Part shown: piece after piece, positions 27,956-37,009 of the stretch
How positions within the stretch are numbered: the stretch's first letter is position 1
Layout: the number at the start of each line of letters is the position of its first letter
Assembly: GCA_903895595.1 (NCBI GenBank)
Contig: CAITUP010000141.1
Coordinates: forward strand, 1-64,000
Reading direction: 5' to 3'
From: an uncultured Acetobacteraceae bacterium
GTDB lineage: Bacteria; Pseudomonadota; Alphaproteobacteria; Acetobacterales; Acetobacteraceae
DNA length: 64,000 nucleotides
The notes under the pieces: generated by a model
Databases searched by the model: none
What the model was told of the DNA's origin: nothing
Seen by the model: only the letters and a program-made list of their open reading frames with translations
Translations under genes and position numbers: made by a program

Positions 27956-29032
27956 TCAGTCCAACATGTGCCCAAACCGAGCGGCTTTGGTCGCCAAATA
28001 CTCGTCGTTCACCCCATTCGGCGCGAACGCATGTGCCTCCCGCCCCACAACCTCCACCCCGCAGGCAGCCAAAGCCGCCAGCTTGTCTGGGTTGTTCGTG
28101 AGAAGACGCACCCGCTTGATGCCCAGCTCCACCAGCATCAGCGCCGCCACCAGGAAGTTCCGCTCATCGGCGCCCCAGCCGAGGACCCGGTTTGCATCCA
28201 GTGTGTCCAAGCCACGGTCCTGTAGCGTGTAGGCGCGAAGCTTGTTCACCAGCCCGATGCCGCGTCCCTCCTGCGCCAAGTAAAGCAATACCCCCGCGCC
28301 ATCCTCGGCCATCTTCTGGATCGCCCCTCGCAGTTGTTCGCCGCAGTCGCAGCGCATCGAGCCCAGCAGGTCGCCAGTGAAGCATTCGGAGTGGATGCGC
28401 ACCAACGGCGCCTCCGCCTCCTCCGGCGTTCCCACCAAAATCGCCAAATGCTCGATCGCCGATGCCTCCGCTCGGAACGCCACGACGCGAGAATCAGGCG
28501 CGCCGTTCAGCGGCACCGGCGCTGCGGCCACCTTGCGTAGGCCGGCGGTTTCCCCAACGGGGTAAGTCAGCACGCCGGACGCCGAAAGCGACACCAAACC
28601 GTCCGGATTGAAGGCCGGTCCAGGCGACACCGCCAACAGTGCCGGCAGCAGCCGCCCCAGTTTCGCCAGGGTCAAAGCCGCCATGGCGGCGGCGGGCGTG
28701 AGGACCGGCTCCAAAGCCGTGCGTGTCTGCGGCGCCGTCGGGTCGGCGAAACCGCGCACAACGTCGGCGGTCAACAGCGCATCCGGCACATGCGCGGCGA
28801 CCGCGGCCACCGTGTTTTCCACCGGCCGGCGCAGCACCGCTGCGCCGCGCACTGGGGCCACCAGCAGCATCGGGGCACCTTGGGCACGCAATTCTGCGAT
28901 CCCCTGCGGACCCGCGGTTTCCGCCGACAGAATCAGCAACGGTTCGGCCCCCGTCAGCAGCACGGGAACGCCACGCCGGAGGTCGGATGCGGCGCGGTGG
29001 ATTTGGCGGTATTGGGCGATTTCGGTATCCAT
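27956..29032 (-). CDS. ribA: GTP cyclohydrolase II
   Basis: A 358-residue RibA with an N-terminal domain of about 185 residues in addition to the catalytic C-terminal domain. Zinc ligands C217, C228 and C230 are seen in ECFTGDLLGSMRCDCGEQL; YLAQEGRGIGLVNKLRAY and the LTNNPDK block are conserved. It opens GTP to 2,5-diamino-6-ribosylaminopyrimidinone phosphate, the first step toward riboflavin and also toward the 5-amino-6-ribitylaminouracil that FbiC uses, so its closeness to fbiC makes metabolic sense. The N-terminal domain lacks clear DHBP-synthase motifs. I start it at the ATG at 29032 (MDTEIAQ). Confidence 0.92.
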   Translation of the reverse strand: MDTEIAQYRQIHRAASDLRRGVPVLLTGAEPLLILSAETAGPQGIAELRAQGAPMLLVAPVRGAAVLRRPVENTVAAVAAHVPDALLTADVVRGFADPTAPQTRTALEPVLTPAAAMAALTLAKLGRLLPALLAVSPGPAFNPDGLVSLSASGVLTYPVGETAGLRKVAAAPVPLNGAPDSRVVAFRAEASAIEHLAILVGTPEEAEAPLVRIHSECFTGDLLGSMRCDCGEQLRGAIQKMAEDGAGVLLYLAQEGRGIGLVNKLRAYTLQDRGLDTLDANRVLGWGADERNFLVAALMLVELGIKRVRLLTNNPDKLAALAACGVEVVGREAHAFAPNGVNDEYLATKAARFGHMLD

Positions 29033-29197
29033 GATCCCCGGATAATGGGCGTTCCCGCCCGTTCCAACAAGGGACGATCGGAACGCTCTTGCTACGCGCG
29101 CGCGCGCGGTGAAGAATGCAGGCCATTGCACGGATAACGTGCCAACATGCCCGGCTGGGTATCTTGGCGACCCGGCAACGGACGACAGGGAGCAGAC

Positions 29198-29917
29198 ATG
29201 GCAGCCGGACACCCGATCCTGATCGTGGACGACGACGACGCCTTGCGGGAGACTTTGGCCGAACAGTTGGAGGTCGATGGCGAATTCGCTACCAGCGAAG
29301 CCGCGTCCATCGCCGCAGCTGAACAGATGTTGTCGGCGAAGGAAGCCCGCTTCGACGCCATTATTCTGGACGTTGGACTGCCCGACGGAGACGGCCGCGA
29401 CCTTTGCCTCCAGCTGCGGCAACGCGGGCTGAAAATGCCCATCATCATCCTGACCGGCTCTGACGACGATGACGACGTCGTGCGCGGCCTGGAAGCCGGC
29501 GCCAACGACTATATCGCCAAGCCGTTCCGTCTGGCGGTACTGCTGGCGCGTGTTCGCCGCCAGCTCAGCAGCTTCGAAAACAGCGAGGACGCGGTCTTCC
29601 CGATCGGCCCCTACATGTTTCGTCCGGCCGCCAAACTGCTGGAGGAACGCACCAAAAACCGCCGCATCCGGCTAACGGAAAAGGAAGCGGCGATCCTCAA
29701 ATTCCTCTATCGGGCGGGGAAGATTCCCGTGGGGCGGCAGGTGCTGCTGAATGAGGTGTGGGGTTACAACGCCGCCGTGACGACGCACACGCTGGAGACG
29801 CACATCTACCGGCTGCGCCAGAAGATCGAGCCCGATCCCGCCAACGCCAAACTGCTGATCACCGATGCCGGCGGCTACCGCCTGGACCCGGACGGCATTC
29901 CGCACCCGCCGGTTTAA
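29198..29917 (+). CDS. OmpR-family response regulator
   Basis: A 239-residue regulator. The receiver has the acidic cluster VDDDD at 10-14, phosphoacceptor D58 in ILDVGLPDGDG, T-containing ILTGSD, and K in IAKPFR. The C-terminal winged helix (about 145-235) ends with HTLETHIYRLRQKIEPDPANAK. It lacks an adjacent histidine kinase and so is an orphan regulator. The 5' side is divergent from ribA. Its end overlaps the hugZ-like gene by four bases in convergent orientation. Confidence 0.9.
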   Translation: MAAGHPILIVDDDDALRETLAEQLEVDGEFATSEAASIAAAEQMLSAKEARFDAIILDVGLPDGDGRDLCLQLRQRGLKMPIIILTGSDDDDDVVRGLEAGANDYIAKPFRLAVLLARVRRQLSSFENSEDAVFPIGPYMFRPAAKLLEERTKNRRIRLTEKEAAILKFLYRAGKIPVGRQVLLNEVWGYNAAVTTHTLETHIYRLRQKIEPDPANAKLLITDAGGYRLDPDGIPHPPV

Positions 29918-30600
29918 CCGCGTGCCTCCCGCGCAAGACGCACCAGCTCCGACCGGATTTCGCCGGCGGAGTTGACGGGCGCGGCCCATGGGATGCGGAT
30001 CACGCGTTCGTCCTGTACCAGGTCGCACCCGTCCACGTCGGCTGTCGCCATCCGCCAATTGCCGGGTTCTCGCGCGATGGCGGCCAGCGCGGCCGGATGG
30101 TCTTGGTTGCAATGGGCGACGATGTCGGCCTCCGCCGCCGCCACGGCGGCCACCGCCGCGGCGTCAGGCGTCAGATCGGCCGTGCGCAGCCGCACCGCTC
30201 GGGCGAATCCGCCGACATACAGCGCGGCGACCGGGCGAATGCGCCAAACGTTGAAATCGGCGAACTCCGCATACAGCGATGCATAGGGATGAATCGCTAG
30301 ATACCGAGCCTTTAGCGCCGGATCGGCGACGGCCTCGGCCAGCCCAGTGACGGTCACCCGCGGCGCGGTCTGCGGGTTGGTTTCCTCCGGCGTTCCGTAG
30401 ACAAGCAGGGAGCACCGGGCGTCGGCCCGCAAATGCCGCGTGTGTTCCGACAGATCTGACAGAAACAACAGGAGCGACAGGTCGGGGGCGCAGGCATGGG
30501 TGACCAGCGACGCGAATGGTTGCCCCTGCGCCGAGGTCGCCAAGGTTCCAGCGCGGAGGGAGCGGAGCAGGCACCGCGTATGCCAAGCGGGAGAGTCCAT
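29914..30600 (-). CDS. HugZ/pyridoxamine-phosphate-oxidase-like protein with DUF2470 domain
   Basis: About 228 residues. The N-terminal split-barrel flavin-binding fold is recognisable in GTLATSAQGQPFASLVTHACAPD and the LLLFLSDLSEHTRHLRADAR strand-helix. The C-terminal DUF2470 part includes ADIVAHCNQDHPAALAAIA. HugZ relatives degrade heme without a canonical heme oxygenase fold; others bind FMN or F420, so the substrate stays open. I chose the ATG at 30600. Its Shine-Dalgarno GAGGA sits in the 3' arm of the strong hairpin just upstream. Confidence 0.8.
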   Translation of the reverse strand: MDSPAWHTRCLLRSLRAGTLATSAQGQPFASLVTHACAPDLSLLLFLSDLSEHTRHLRADARCSLLVYGTPEETNPQTAPRVTVTGLAEAVADPALKARYLAIHPYASLYAEFADFNVWRIRPVAALYVGGFARAVRLRTADLTPDAAAVAAVAAAEADIVAHCNQDHPAALAAIAREPGNWRMATADVDGCDLVQDERVIRIPWAAPVNSAGEIRSELVRLAREARG

Positions 30601-30611
30601 GTCGCAATTGT

Positions 30612-30655
30612 CCTCGATCCATGGGCCGCGCGGCATCGCGGCCCATGGATCGAGG
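30612..30655 (-). promoter_or_regulatory. 19-bp perfect hairpin between beta-roll gene and hugZ-like gene
   Basis: The two 19-base arms (30612-30630 and 30637-30655) are exact reverse complements around a six-base loop. The stem begins immediately after the stop codon of the beta-roll gene. On the minus strand the 3' arm ends in GAGG, which with the next A forms the Shine-Dalgarno of the hugZ-like gene ten bases before its ATG. There is no U-tract, so it may be a terminator of poor quality, an RNA-stabilising 3' end, or a switch limiting hugZ translation. Confidence 0.75.
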
Positions 30656-31837
30656 TTACGCGATCACATGCGAACTGCCCAGCAGGCTCGGGATCGTGAA
30701 GTGGCCGGAATTCAGCAAGGTCATCGTTGCGGTGCCCTGCAGCCCCGACACGGTCAGCACGTTGTCGGTCCAACCGCTGTGGGACGGGTCGGTGAACGAC
30801 CTCAAAGACAGGTGCGCGGCGATGCTGTCGTGGGCGATACCGGCCAGGATATCCGTCAGGCAGAGCGTCATGCCGTTGGTGATATTGAACCCGAGCACGG
30901 TTTCGGTTCCACCGTGGGCGTTCAGCTCCTCGATTGTGCCGGCACCGTGCAGTACCGTGATGTTGTCGTTGCCCGTACCGTCGTAGATTTTGTCGCCGCT
31001 GCCGCCGAGGAATACGGTGTTGCTGCCGTTACCAAGATGCAGCGTGTTAGCGGTGATCGCCGCCCGGCCGTCGTGGTCGGACATCTCGCGATCGAGGGTA
31101 ATGGTATTCCGGCCGCCCCCGGTCATGATGTTGTTGCCAATACCATTGGATTCGAACGTATCGTTGCCGAACCCCATGCACAGGGTCATGAAATTGCCGA
31201 TCGAGTGGACGCTGGCGTTGCCGTCGCCCAGATCGACGGTGTTGTTGTTGCCATGTACGTCGACGCGGTATGTCGTGACCTGTCCGGTATTCACCCCGGT
31301 ACCCATATCGGCATTGCCGGCCATGATGGTAATATGGTCGCCGCGGACATCGAAGGTATCGACCCCGAAGCCCATGCACAACGTCATGGTGTTGCCAACG
31401 GCATGGATCAGATTGTCGCCGTCGCCGATCTGTATGTTGTTGCGGTCGCCGCCGACGGAGACGGTATGATGGGGCACACGACCGGTCGAGGGGTTGCCGA
31501 CATCCATCACGACGGTCGCGTCGCCGCCCGTCAGGATCATGGTGGAATTGCCGTGACCGACAAGGATATTCGCGCCGGCAGCCGGATCGTAAATAAAGCT
31601 GTTGCCGTCGTTCAGCGCGATGAGCGCGTTAACGCCGTACTCGACGATGTAATTGTCGCCTGCACCGGCGACGATGAATTGATTAGCCTGATTGTCCAGT
31701 ACGATGTGATTGCCGGACGACAACAGAAGCGGCGATCCCGCGGCGGCGGTGGTCCAGCCGGTCGCGGTATGGGTGATGACCTTGCCGGTCCCCGGTGCGA
31801 TCGTGCCGCGATTGAAATCGAATGAAAGCTCGCTCAT
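30656..31837 (-). CDS. Repetitive beta-roll/beta-helix protein, probably secreted
   Basis: A 393-residue protein with no signal peptide. It consists of glycine-, asparagine- and aspartate-rich repeats such as GDGDNLIHAVGNTM, LGDGNASVHSIGNFM and GGSGDKIYDGTGNDNI, resembling the parallel beta-roll of RTX proteins without perfect GGxGxDxUx nonapeptides. MTLC occurs three times (residues 151-154, 217-220, 323-326), twice within a near-identical MTLCMGFGxDTF unit; these are the only cysteines. Type I secretion is plausible but no transporter is adjacent. The start has a good AGGGAG site. The function is unknown. Confidence 0.75.
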   Translation of the reverse strand: MSELSFDFNRGTIAPGTGKVITHTATGWTTAAAGSPLLLSSGNHIVLDNQANQFIVAGAGDNYIVEYGVNALIALNDGNSFIYDPAAGANILVGHGNSTMILTGGDATVVMDVGNPSTGRVPHHTVSVGGDRNNIQIGDGDNLIHAVGNTMTLCMGFGVDTFDVRGDHITIMAGNADMGTGVNTGQVTTYRVDVHGNNNTVDLGDGNASVHSIGNFMTLCMGFGNDTFESNGIGNNIMTGGGRNTITLDREMSDHDGRAAITANTLHLGNGSNTVFLGGSGDKIYDGTGNDNITVLHGAGTIEELNAHGGTETVLGFNITNGMTLCLTDILAGIAHDSIAAHLSLRSFTDPSHSGWTDNVLTVSGLQGTATMTLLNSGHFTIPSLLGSSHVIA

Positions 31838-32140
31838 GTCGGAATCTCCCTGAATTGCCCCAGCGACGGCACGGCGGTCCGTCGCGACTGCGACAGGCAG
31901 TGCGATATCGCGAAACCACGGTCAACAAAACAGAATGAGATTAGGTGCACTCTCACACAGACGTGACAATCGCCATCCAGAGATAGATTGTCGGTAATAT
32001 TATTTGGAACATCTCTTCGGCCGTCGCATTTTTCAATGCTGGCCGGCCCGTTCACGCGCCATTTTTTGTTCACCTTCCATCCACAAAGCGCCACAATTGC
32101 CTGCCACAACAGGGTCGGTTCCCCATCCCGGAGCGCACTC
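31838..32140. promoter_or_regulatory. Divergent intergenic region, beta-roll gene / chvI
   Basis: No gene is visible in these 303 bases. They are noticeably more AT-rich than the surroundings. Two dyads stand out: GCGACGG/CCGTCGC (31863-31885) in the leader of the beta-roll gene, and GACAATC/GATTGTC (31965-31992), a possible operator. Promoters for both directions must lie here, but I cannot place -35/-10 boxes with confidence. Confidence 0.5.
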
Positions 32141-32869
32141 ATGACCCAGCCGCCCAAAGACGCCTCGTCCAAACAGACCATCGCCTTGGTCGACGACGAC
32201 CGAAACATCCTGACCAGTGTGTCCATGACGCTCGAACAGGAAGGCTTCGCCGTCCGTACCTATACCGATGGCGAAAGCGCCCTTCAGGGTCTCACCGCCC
32301 GCCCCGCCGATCTGGCGGTGCTGGACGTGAAAATGCCGCGCATGGACGGGATGGAGCTGCTGCAGAAGCTGCGCCAGCGCTCCACCATGCCGGTAATCTT
32401 CCTGACCTCGAAGGATGAGGAAGTGGATGAGCTGATGGGTCTGCGCCTCGGTGCCGACGACTATATCACCAAACCCTTCAGCCAGCGCCTGCTGATCGAA
32501 CGCATCCGAGCGCTGCTGCGCCGCAATGAGGCGAGCAAGGCGGAAGGGTCGGGCGCGCCTCCCGGTGGTGTGCTGACCCGTGGCAGTCTGGTGCTGGACG
32601 ACACCAAGCACCAGTGCACGTGGCATGGAGAGGACATCCAGCTGACCGTGACCGAATTCTTGCTGGTCAAGGCGCTCGCCGCGCGTCCCGGCATGGTGAA
32701 AAGTCGGGATCAGCTGATCGACGCGGCGTACGGCGCAAACACCTATGTCGACGATCGCACCATCGACAGCCATGTGAAGCGGGTGCGCAAGAAATTCCGC
32801 ACCGTCGACGATACCTTCAATCATATTGAGACGCTCTACGGCATCGGCTACCGGTACAAGGAGCACTAA
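32141..32869 (+). CDS. chvI: Response regulator ChvI
   Basis: A 242-residue OmpR-family regulator. The receiver has [20 protein letters not shown] at the N-terminus, phosphoacceptor D62 in [10 protein letters not shown] and K in [14 protein letters not shown]. The winged helix contains [24 protein letters not shown] and the [19 protein letters not shown] recognition segment, which is close to the ChvI signature. With ChvG it forms the alphaproteobacterial envelope/acid-stress two-component system. GGAG precedes the ATG. chvG follows within five bases. Confidence 0.94.
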   Translation: MTQPPKDASSKQTIALVDDDRNILTSVSMTLEQEGFAVRTYTDGESALQGLTARPADLAVLDVKMPRMDGMELLQKLRQRSTMPVIFLTSKDEEVDELMGLRLGADDYITKPFSQRLLIERIRALLRRNEASKAEGSGAPPGGVLTRGSLVLDDTKHQCTWHGEDIQLTVTEFLLVKALAARPGMVKSRDQLIDAAYGANTYVDDRTIDSHVKRVRKKFRTVDDTFNHIETLYGIGYRYKEH

Positions 32870-32873
32870 GCCG

Positions 32874-34529
32874 TTGTCCCAGGCGATCCCGGCTGCCCCG
32901 TCCTCGGTTTTTCGTCAGCGTTGGGTTTCGCCGCTGCTGCGGCGCATCCTGCTGGTCAACGCGCTGCCGCTGGCATTGCTGGTCGTGGCCCTGCTGTACC
33001 TGGACCAGTATCAGAACGGCCTCCTCGAAGCCCAGGTCGGCGCGTTGCGGGAGCAAGCGCGGGTTTTCGCCGGTGCCATGGGCGAAAGCGCGGTGCGCAC
33101 GATCGACCCCGACAACCCCCGCCTGGTGCCGGAGATCGCCCAGCCGCTGCTGCGCCGTCTGACCGATCCCACCCCGGATGCGCAGGCGAAGCTGTACGGC
33201 CCGGATGGCACCCTCGTCGCCGACTCCCGCGTACGGGAAGGCGCAGGCGGCATCGTGACCACCGAACCCTTGCCACCCGCACCCGATCGCGGGGCCCTGC
33301 TGACCACCATCACATCGCTGTACGACATCATCCTGTCCTGGCTGCCGCATCGCCCGGCCCTGACGCAGGTCGATCTGAACCCCAATGCCGGCGGGCCGGA
33401 ATGGCAACCCAACGTGAAGGAAGAGTTTCGGCTCTCCAGCTCCGGCAAAAGCACCGACATGCCGCCCTATATTCGTCGGACGCGCGACAACCGCCTGCTG
33501 GTCACCGTCGCCGTGCCCGTCGAACGCGACCGTCATACCGTGGGTATCGTCCTGCTGACCCGCGAGGGGCGGGAAGTCGATGCCAGTCTGTTTGCCGTCC
33601 GAACGTCCATCCTGGTGCTCTTCGGCTTGGCGCTGGTACTCACGGTCCTGCTGTCCTGGTACCTGTCGTTGACCATCGCCCGCCCGATCCTCCGCCTCGC
33701 CGGGGCCGCCGTCAGCATGCGGGAGGGGCAAGGACGGACCGGCGGTGTCCCGGCCTCGTTGCTCGCCCGACGGGATGAGGTCGGCATGCTCGCCACCGCT
33801 TTGGCCGATTCGGCTTCGGCGCTGTGGGCGCGTATGGATGCCATCGAGCGCTTCGCCGCCGATGTGGCACACGAAATCAAGAACCCCCTGTCGTCCATCC
33901 GCAGCGCCATCGAGACCCTGCGCCGCATCGACGATCCCGCTCGGCAGCGCCAACTGTTGGCCATCATCGGCCAGGACGTGGTGCGGCTGGACCGCCTGAT
34001 CAGCGACGTCAGCGACGCGTCCCGCCTGGATGCCGAAATGTCCCGCGTCACCGCCGAACGCGTCGATATCGCGCCGATCCTCAGCACCTTGCTGGAACTG
34101 GATGAGGCCACGCGCGACACCGAAAACGACCCGAAGCTGGAGGTGATCGCTCCGCCCGGTGAGTTCGCCGTCTGGGCCGTAGAGGACCGGCTGGTGCAGG
34201 TCCTGCGCAACCTGATTGGCAACGCCCAATCCTTCAGCCCGCCCCGCGGCCGCATACGGGTGCGTCTGCGCGATGTTGGTGCCATGGGGGAACTGAGCGT
34301 CGAGGACGACGGCCCTGGCATCCCCGAGTCGAATCTGGAACACATCTTCGACCGCTTCTACTCCGAACGGCCGAAGGGGGAGAGCTTCGGCCAGCACTCC
34401 GGTCTGGGTCTGTCGATCAGTCGCCAGATCGTGGAGGCGCTGCACGGCCAGATCTCCGCCGAAAACCGGCGGGACCCCGCCGGCAAGGTTCTTGGGGCCA
34501 AGTTCATCGTGCGGCTACCGAAGGCGTAA
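32874..34529 (+). CDS. chvG: Sensor histidine kinase ChvG
   Basis: About 551 residues. Two membrane helices (about 25-43 and 245-265) flank a periplasmic sensor domain. After it come HAMP, the HisKA box FAADVAHEIKNPLSSIRSA with H333, and a HATPase domain with N-box LRNLIGNAQSF, DDGPGIPE and GLGLSISRQIVEALHG. I start at the TTG at 32874, which sits ten bases after AAGGAG; an ATG at 32826 inside chvI is the alternative. In many alphaproteobacteria chvG is followed by hprK and PTS genes; here it is followed by noncoding DNA. Confidence 0.93.
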   Translation: MSQAIPAAPSSVFRQRWVSPLLRRILLVNALPLALLVVALLYLDQYQNGLLEAQVGALREQARVFAGAMGESAVRTIDPDNPRLVPEIAQPLLRRLTDPTPDAQAKLYGPDGTLVADSRVREGAGGIVTTEPLPPAPDRGALLTTITSLYDIILSWLPHRPALTQVDLNPNAGGPEWQPNVKEEFRLSSSGKSTDMPPYIRRTRDNRLLVTVAVPVERDRHTVGIVLLTREGREVDASLFAVRTSILVLFGLALVLTVLLSWYLSLTIARPILRLAGAAVSMREGQGRTGGVPASLLARRDEVGMLATALADSASALWARMDAIERFAADVAHEIKNPLSSIRSAIETLRRIDDPARQRQLLAIIGQDVVRLDRLISDVSDASRLDAEMSRVTAERVDIAPILSTLLELDEATRDTENDPKLEVIAPPGEFAVWAVEDRLVQVLRNLIGNAQSFSPPRGRIRVRLRDVGAMGELSVEDDGPGIPESNLEHIFDRFYSERPKGESFGQHSGLGLSISRQIVEALHGQISAENRRDPAGKVLGAKFIVRLPKA

Positions 34530-34758
34530 GTGGTCGATCCGCGTACTCCGAGCGTTACAATTTCATGGTTTTGTGCCGCACGAGGGGAGTAAACCACCGT
34601 TGCTCGCGTTCGATGTCGACCATTCCATCACCGTCTCAATACGATAAAAGCAGAGACCCTGTCTCAGAAACCGCGTCCGGCATGCTCTGATCGGAGCGTG
34701 TGGTATCATAGCAGCGGCCGGAATTATCGACCGGTGGGCTGCGGTGCTTTTTTGTCAT

Positions 34759-34776
34759 CCTCGGCGAAGGCCGAGG
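34759..34776. repeat. Hairpin CCTCGGC-GAAG-GCCGAGG
   Basis: A perfect 7-bp stem with a four-base loop, preceded on the plus strand by GTGCTTTTTTGTCAT. It belongs to the same kind of intergenic palindrome as the 15343 element and could end transcription from chvG or rpoD. Confidence 0.45.
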
Positions 34777-34778
34777 CC

Positions 34779-34810
34779 CCACGCCTTCTGTCGGTGGAAC
34801 AAAGGCGTGG
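34779..34810. repeat. Inverted repeat CCACGCCTT / AAGGCGTGG
   Basis: Perfect 9-bp arms with a 14-base loop, two bases after the preceding hairpin. Tandem stems of this kind are usual in dispersed repeat elements of GC-rich alphaproteobacteria. Confidence 0.45.
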
Positions 34811-35011
34811 TGGTCCGCCGTAGCCTGTCCTCGGGCGGGCCATGACATGCAGGGGCAACCGTCCAAAGGTCAAAAGATAGGACCTCTGCTATCGGAGGTT
34901 CGCTTGGGTTTGAGCGGCCGCATCGATGGACGAAACCGGGGATAAAATCCGGCAACGTGCCAATGCTTTTCCAGGGGTCACCGAAACCGGGAACCCGCGG
35001 TGGCGTCAGTA

Positions 35012-36964
35012 TTAGTCATCCAGGAAGCTGCGCAGCTTCCGGCTCCGGCTCGGGTGTTTCAGCTTGCGCAGCGCCTTCGCCTCGATCTGGCGGATACGCT
35101 CGCGAGTCACGTTGAACTGCTGGCCGACTTCTTCCAGCGTGTGATCGGTGTTCATCCCGATGCCGAAGCGCATGCGCAGCACGCGTTCCTCACGCGGCGT
35201 CAGCGACGACAGCACCCGTGTGGTAGCCTCGCGCAGGTTGGCCTGAATCGCCGCATCCAGCGGAATGACCGCCGCCTTGTCCTCGATGAAATCGCCGAGA
35301 TGCGAATCTTCTTCGTCGCCGATCGGCGTTTCCAGGCTGATCGGCTCTTTCGCGATTTTCAGAACCTTGCGCACTTTTTCCAGCGGCATGCCAAGCTTCT
35401 CGGCAAGCTCTTCCGGGGCGGGCTCGCGGCCGATTTCGTGCAGCATCTGGCGCGACGTGCGCACCAGTTTGTTGATCGTCTCGATCATGTGCACGGGAAT
35501 GCGGATCGTGCGCGCCTGATCGGCGATCGAACGCGTGATCGCCTGCCGGATCCACCAGGTCGCGTAGGTGGAGAATTTGTAGCCACGACGGTATTCGAAC
35601 TTATCCACCGCCTTCATCAACCCGATATTTCCCTCCTGGATCAAATCCAGGAACTGCAAACCGCGGTTGGTGTACTTCTTGGCGATGGAGATCACGAGGC
35701 GCAGGTTGGCCTCGATCATCTCTTTCTTGGCGCGGGCACTGTCGCGCTCGCCGCGAGACACCGTGACGTAGACGCGACGGAATTCGTCGATCGGCAGGCT
35801 GGCATCGGTGGCCACGGCGGAAATCTGGCCGCGGATGTTGCCGATATCGGTGTAATGCTTCGCAGCGAACAGCCGCCAGCCTTTGCCCGTCAGCTGGCTC
35901 ACGCGTTCCAGCCAGTTCGGGTCCAGCTCGGCGCCGCGATAGTTCTTCAGGAACTCCTCGCGGTTGACCTTGCAGCCTTCCGCCATGCGCATCAGCTGGC
36001 CTTCGAGAGTCGTCAGGCGCTGGTTGAGCTGCTTGAGCTGGGTGACCAACTCCTCGCTCCGGTTGTTGTGCAGGCGGACCTGACCGACCTTCTGAACCAG
36101 CTCCTCACGGGTGCGCTCATAGCTTTTTTCCGACCGGGACGTCATTTCCTCGCCCGAGGTCATGGTCTCCAGCCGGCGGTGCTGCATTTTGTGCAGCTTC
36201 TTGTACAGATTCTCGATCTCCTCGAAGTTCGCGAGAACCTCGGGCTTCAGTTTCTCTTCCAGCGCCGACAGCGACATGCTGGGGCCGCCGTCCTCATCGT
36301 CGGAGTCCATGTCTTCGGCCGGGGGCGTGAAGGCTTCGACCGGGGGCGCGCCTTCTTCAACCTCGCCAACCGCTTCCGGCGGCGGCGCGCCGGCGCCCTG
36401 CGTGGCTTCCAGATCGATGATGTCGCGCAGCAGCATCCGCCCAGCCTTGAGCTGGTCGTGCCAGGAGATGATGGCCTTGAACGTCAGCGGGCTTTCGCAC
36501 AGCCCGTTGATCATCATGTCGCGGCCGGCTTCGATCCGCTTGGCGATGGCGATTTCGCCCTCACGCGACAGCAGCTCGACGCTGCCCATTTCGCGCAGGT
36601 ACATGCGGACGGGGTCGTCGGTGCGGCCGAGGCTCGCTTCGTCGACGTTGCCGGTCTGCTCCTCGGCTTCCTCTTCCTCGGCCTTTTCGGCCTTGGCGAC
36701 GGGAAGATCGCCTTCTTCGTTTTCCTCGGACTCGACGACCTGAATCCCCATTTCGGAGAAATTGGCCATCACGTCTTCGATCTGCTCGGAACTGTTCTGG
36801 TCCGGCGGCAGGATGGCGTTCAGCTCATCGAATGTGATGTAGCCACGCTCTTTGCCCTTCGCGATAAGCTTCTTGACGGAAGCGGTCTGTACGTCCAGCA
36901 GGTTACTCTCCACGTCCTGTTCGGATGTCACGGTTTCAGAGGCAGTGGCGGGTTTCGTGGCCAT
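35012..36964 (-). CDS. rpoD: RNA polymerase primary sigma factor RpoD
   Basis: A 650-residue group 1 sigma-70. Region 1.1 is at the N-terminus ([23 protein letters not shown]), followed by an acidic non-conserved insert. Region 2 contains [29 protein letters not shown] in the expected order, including the -10 recognition helix. Region 3 follows, and region 4.2 is [20 protein letters not shown], which binds the -35 element. It lies downstream of dnaG in the conserved macromolecular-synthesis block, 45 bp from it. The length fits alphaproteobacterial RpoD. Confidence 0.98.
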   Translation of the reverse strand: MATKPATASETVTSEQDVESNLLDVQTASVKKLIAKGKERGYITFDELNAILPPDQNSSEQIEDVMANFSEMGIQVVESEENEEGDLPVAKAEKAEEEEAEEQTGNVDEASLGRTDDPVRMYLREMGSVELLSREGEIAIAKRIEAGRDMMINGLCESPLTFKAIISWHDQLKAGRMLLRDIIDLEATQGAGAPPPEAVGEVEEGAPPVEAFTPPAEDMDSDDEDGGPSMSLSALEEKLKPEVLANFEEIENLYKKLHKMQHRRLETMTSGEEMTSRSEKSYERTREELVQKVGQVRLHNNRSEELVTQLKQLNQRLTTLEGQLMRMAEGCKVNREEFLKNYRGAELDPNWLERVSQLTGKGWRLFAAKHYTDIGNIRGQISAVATDASLPIDEFRRVYVTVSRGERDSARAKKEMIEANLRLVISIAKKYTNRGLQFLDLIQEGNIGLMKAVDKFEYRRGYKFSTYATWWIRQAITRSIADQARTIRIPVHMIETINKLVRTSRQMLHEIGREPAPEELAEKLGMPLEKVRKVLKIAKEPISLETPIGDEEDSHLGDFIEDKAAVIPLDAAIQANLREATTRVLSSLTPREERVLRMRFGIGMNTDHTLEEVGQQFNVTRERIRQIEAKALRKLKHPSRSRKLRSFLDD

Positions 36965-37009
36965 CGGTCAAGACACTCCTAATCTCAATGCGGGCTCGCG
37001 CCCCGTTCG

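Larger units (their letters stand above)
34530..35011. other. Noncoding, hairpin-rich interval between chvG and rpoD
   Basis: I see no credible gene in these 482 bases; the small open frames lack coding character and ribosome-binding sites. The interval holds several stems (listed separately) and a GTCATCCTCGG sequence resembling the GTCATCCCCGG arm of the repeat at 15343. Both flanking genes end here, so terminators and dispersed palindromic repeats are the likeliest contents. The sites are convergent. Confidence 0.5.

Noticed and set aside
30440-31825. 461-codon plus-strand frame opposite the beta-roll gene
   Set aside because: The composition is valine/aspartate-rich from the antisense of Asn/Gly repeats; there is no ribosome-binding site and the minus-strand gene has a good start.
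35000-36982. 660-codon plus-strand frame opposite rpoD
   Set aside because: It is an exact shadow of rpoD, rich in Gln, His and Arg, with no motifs.
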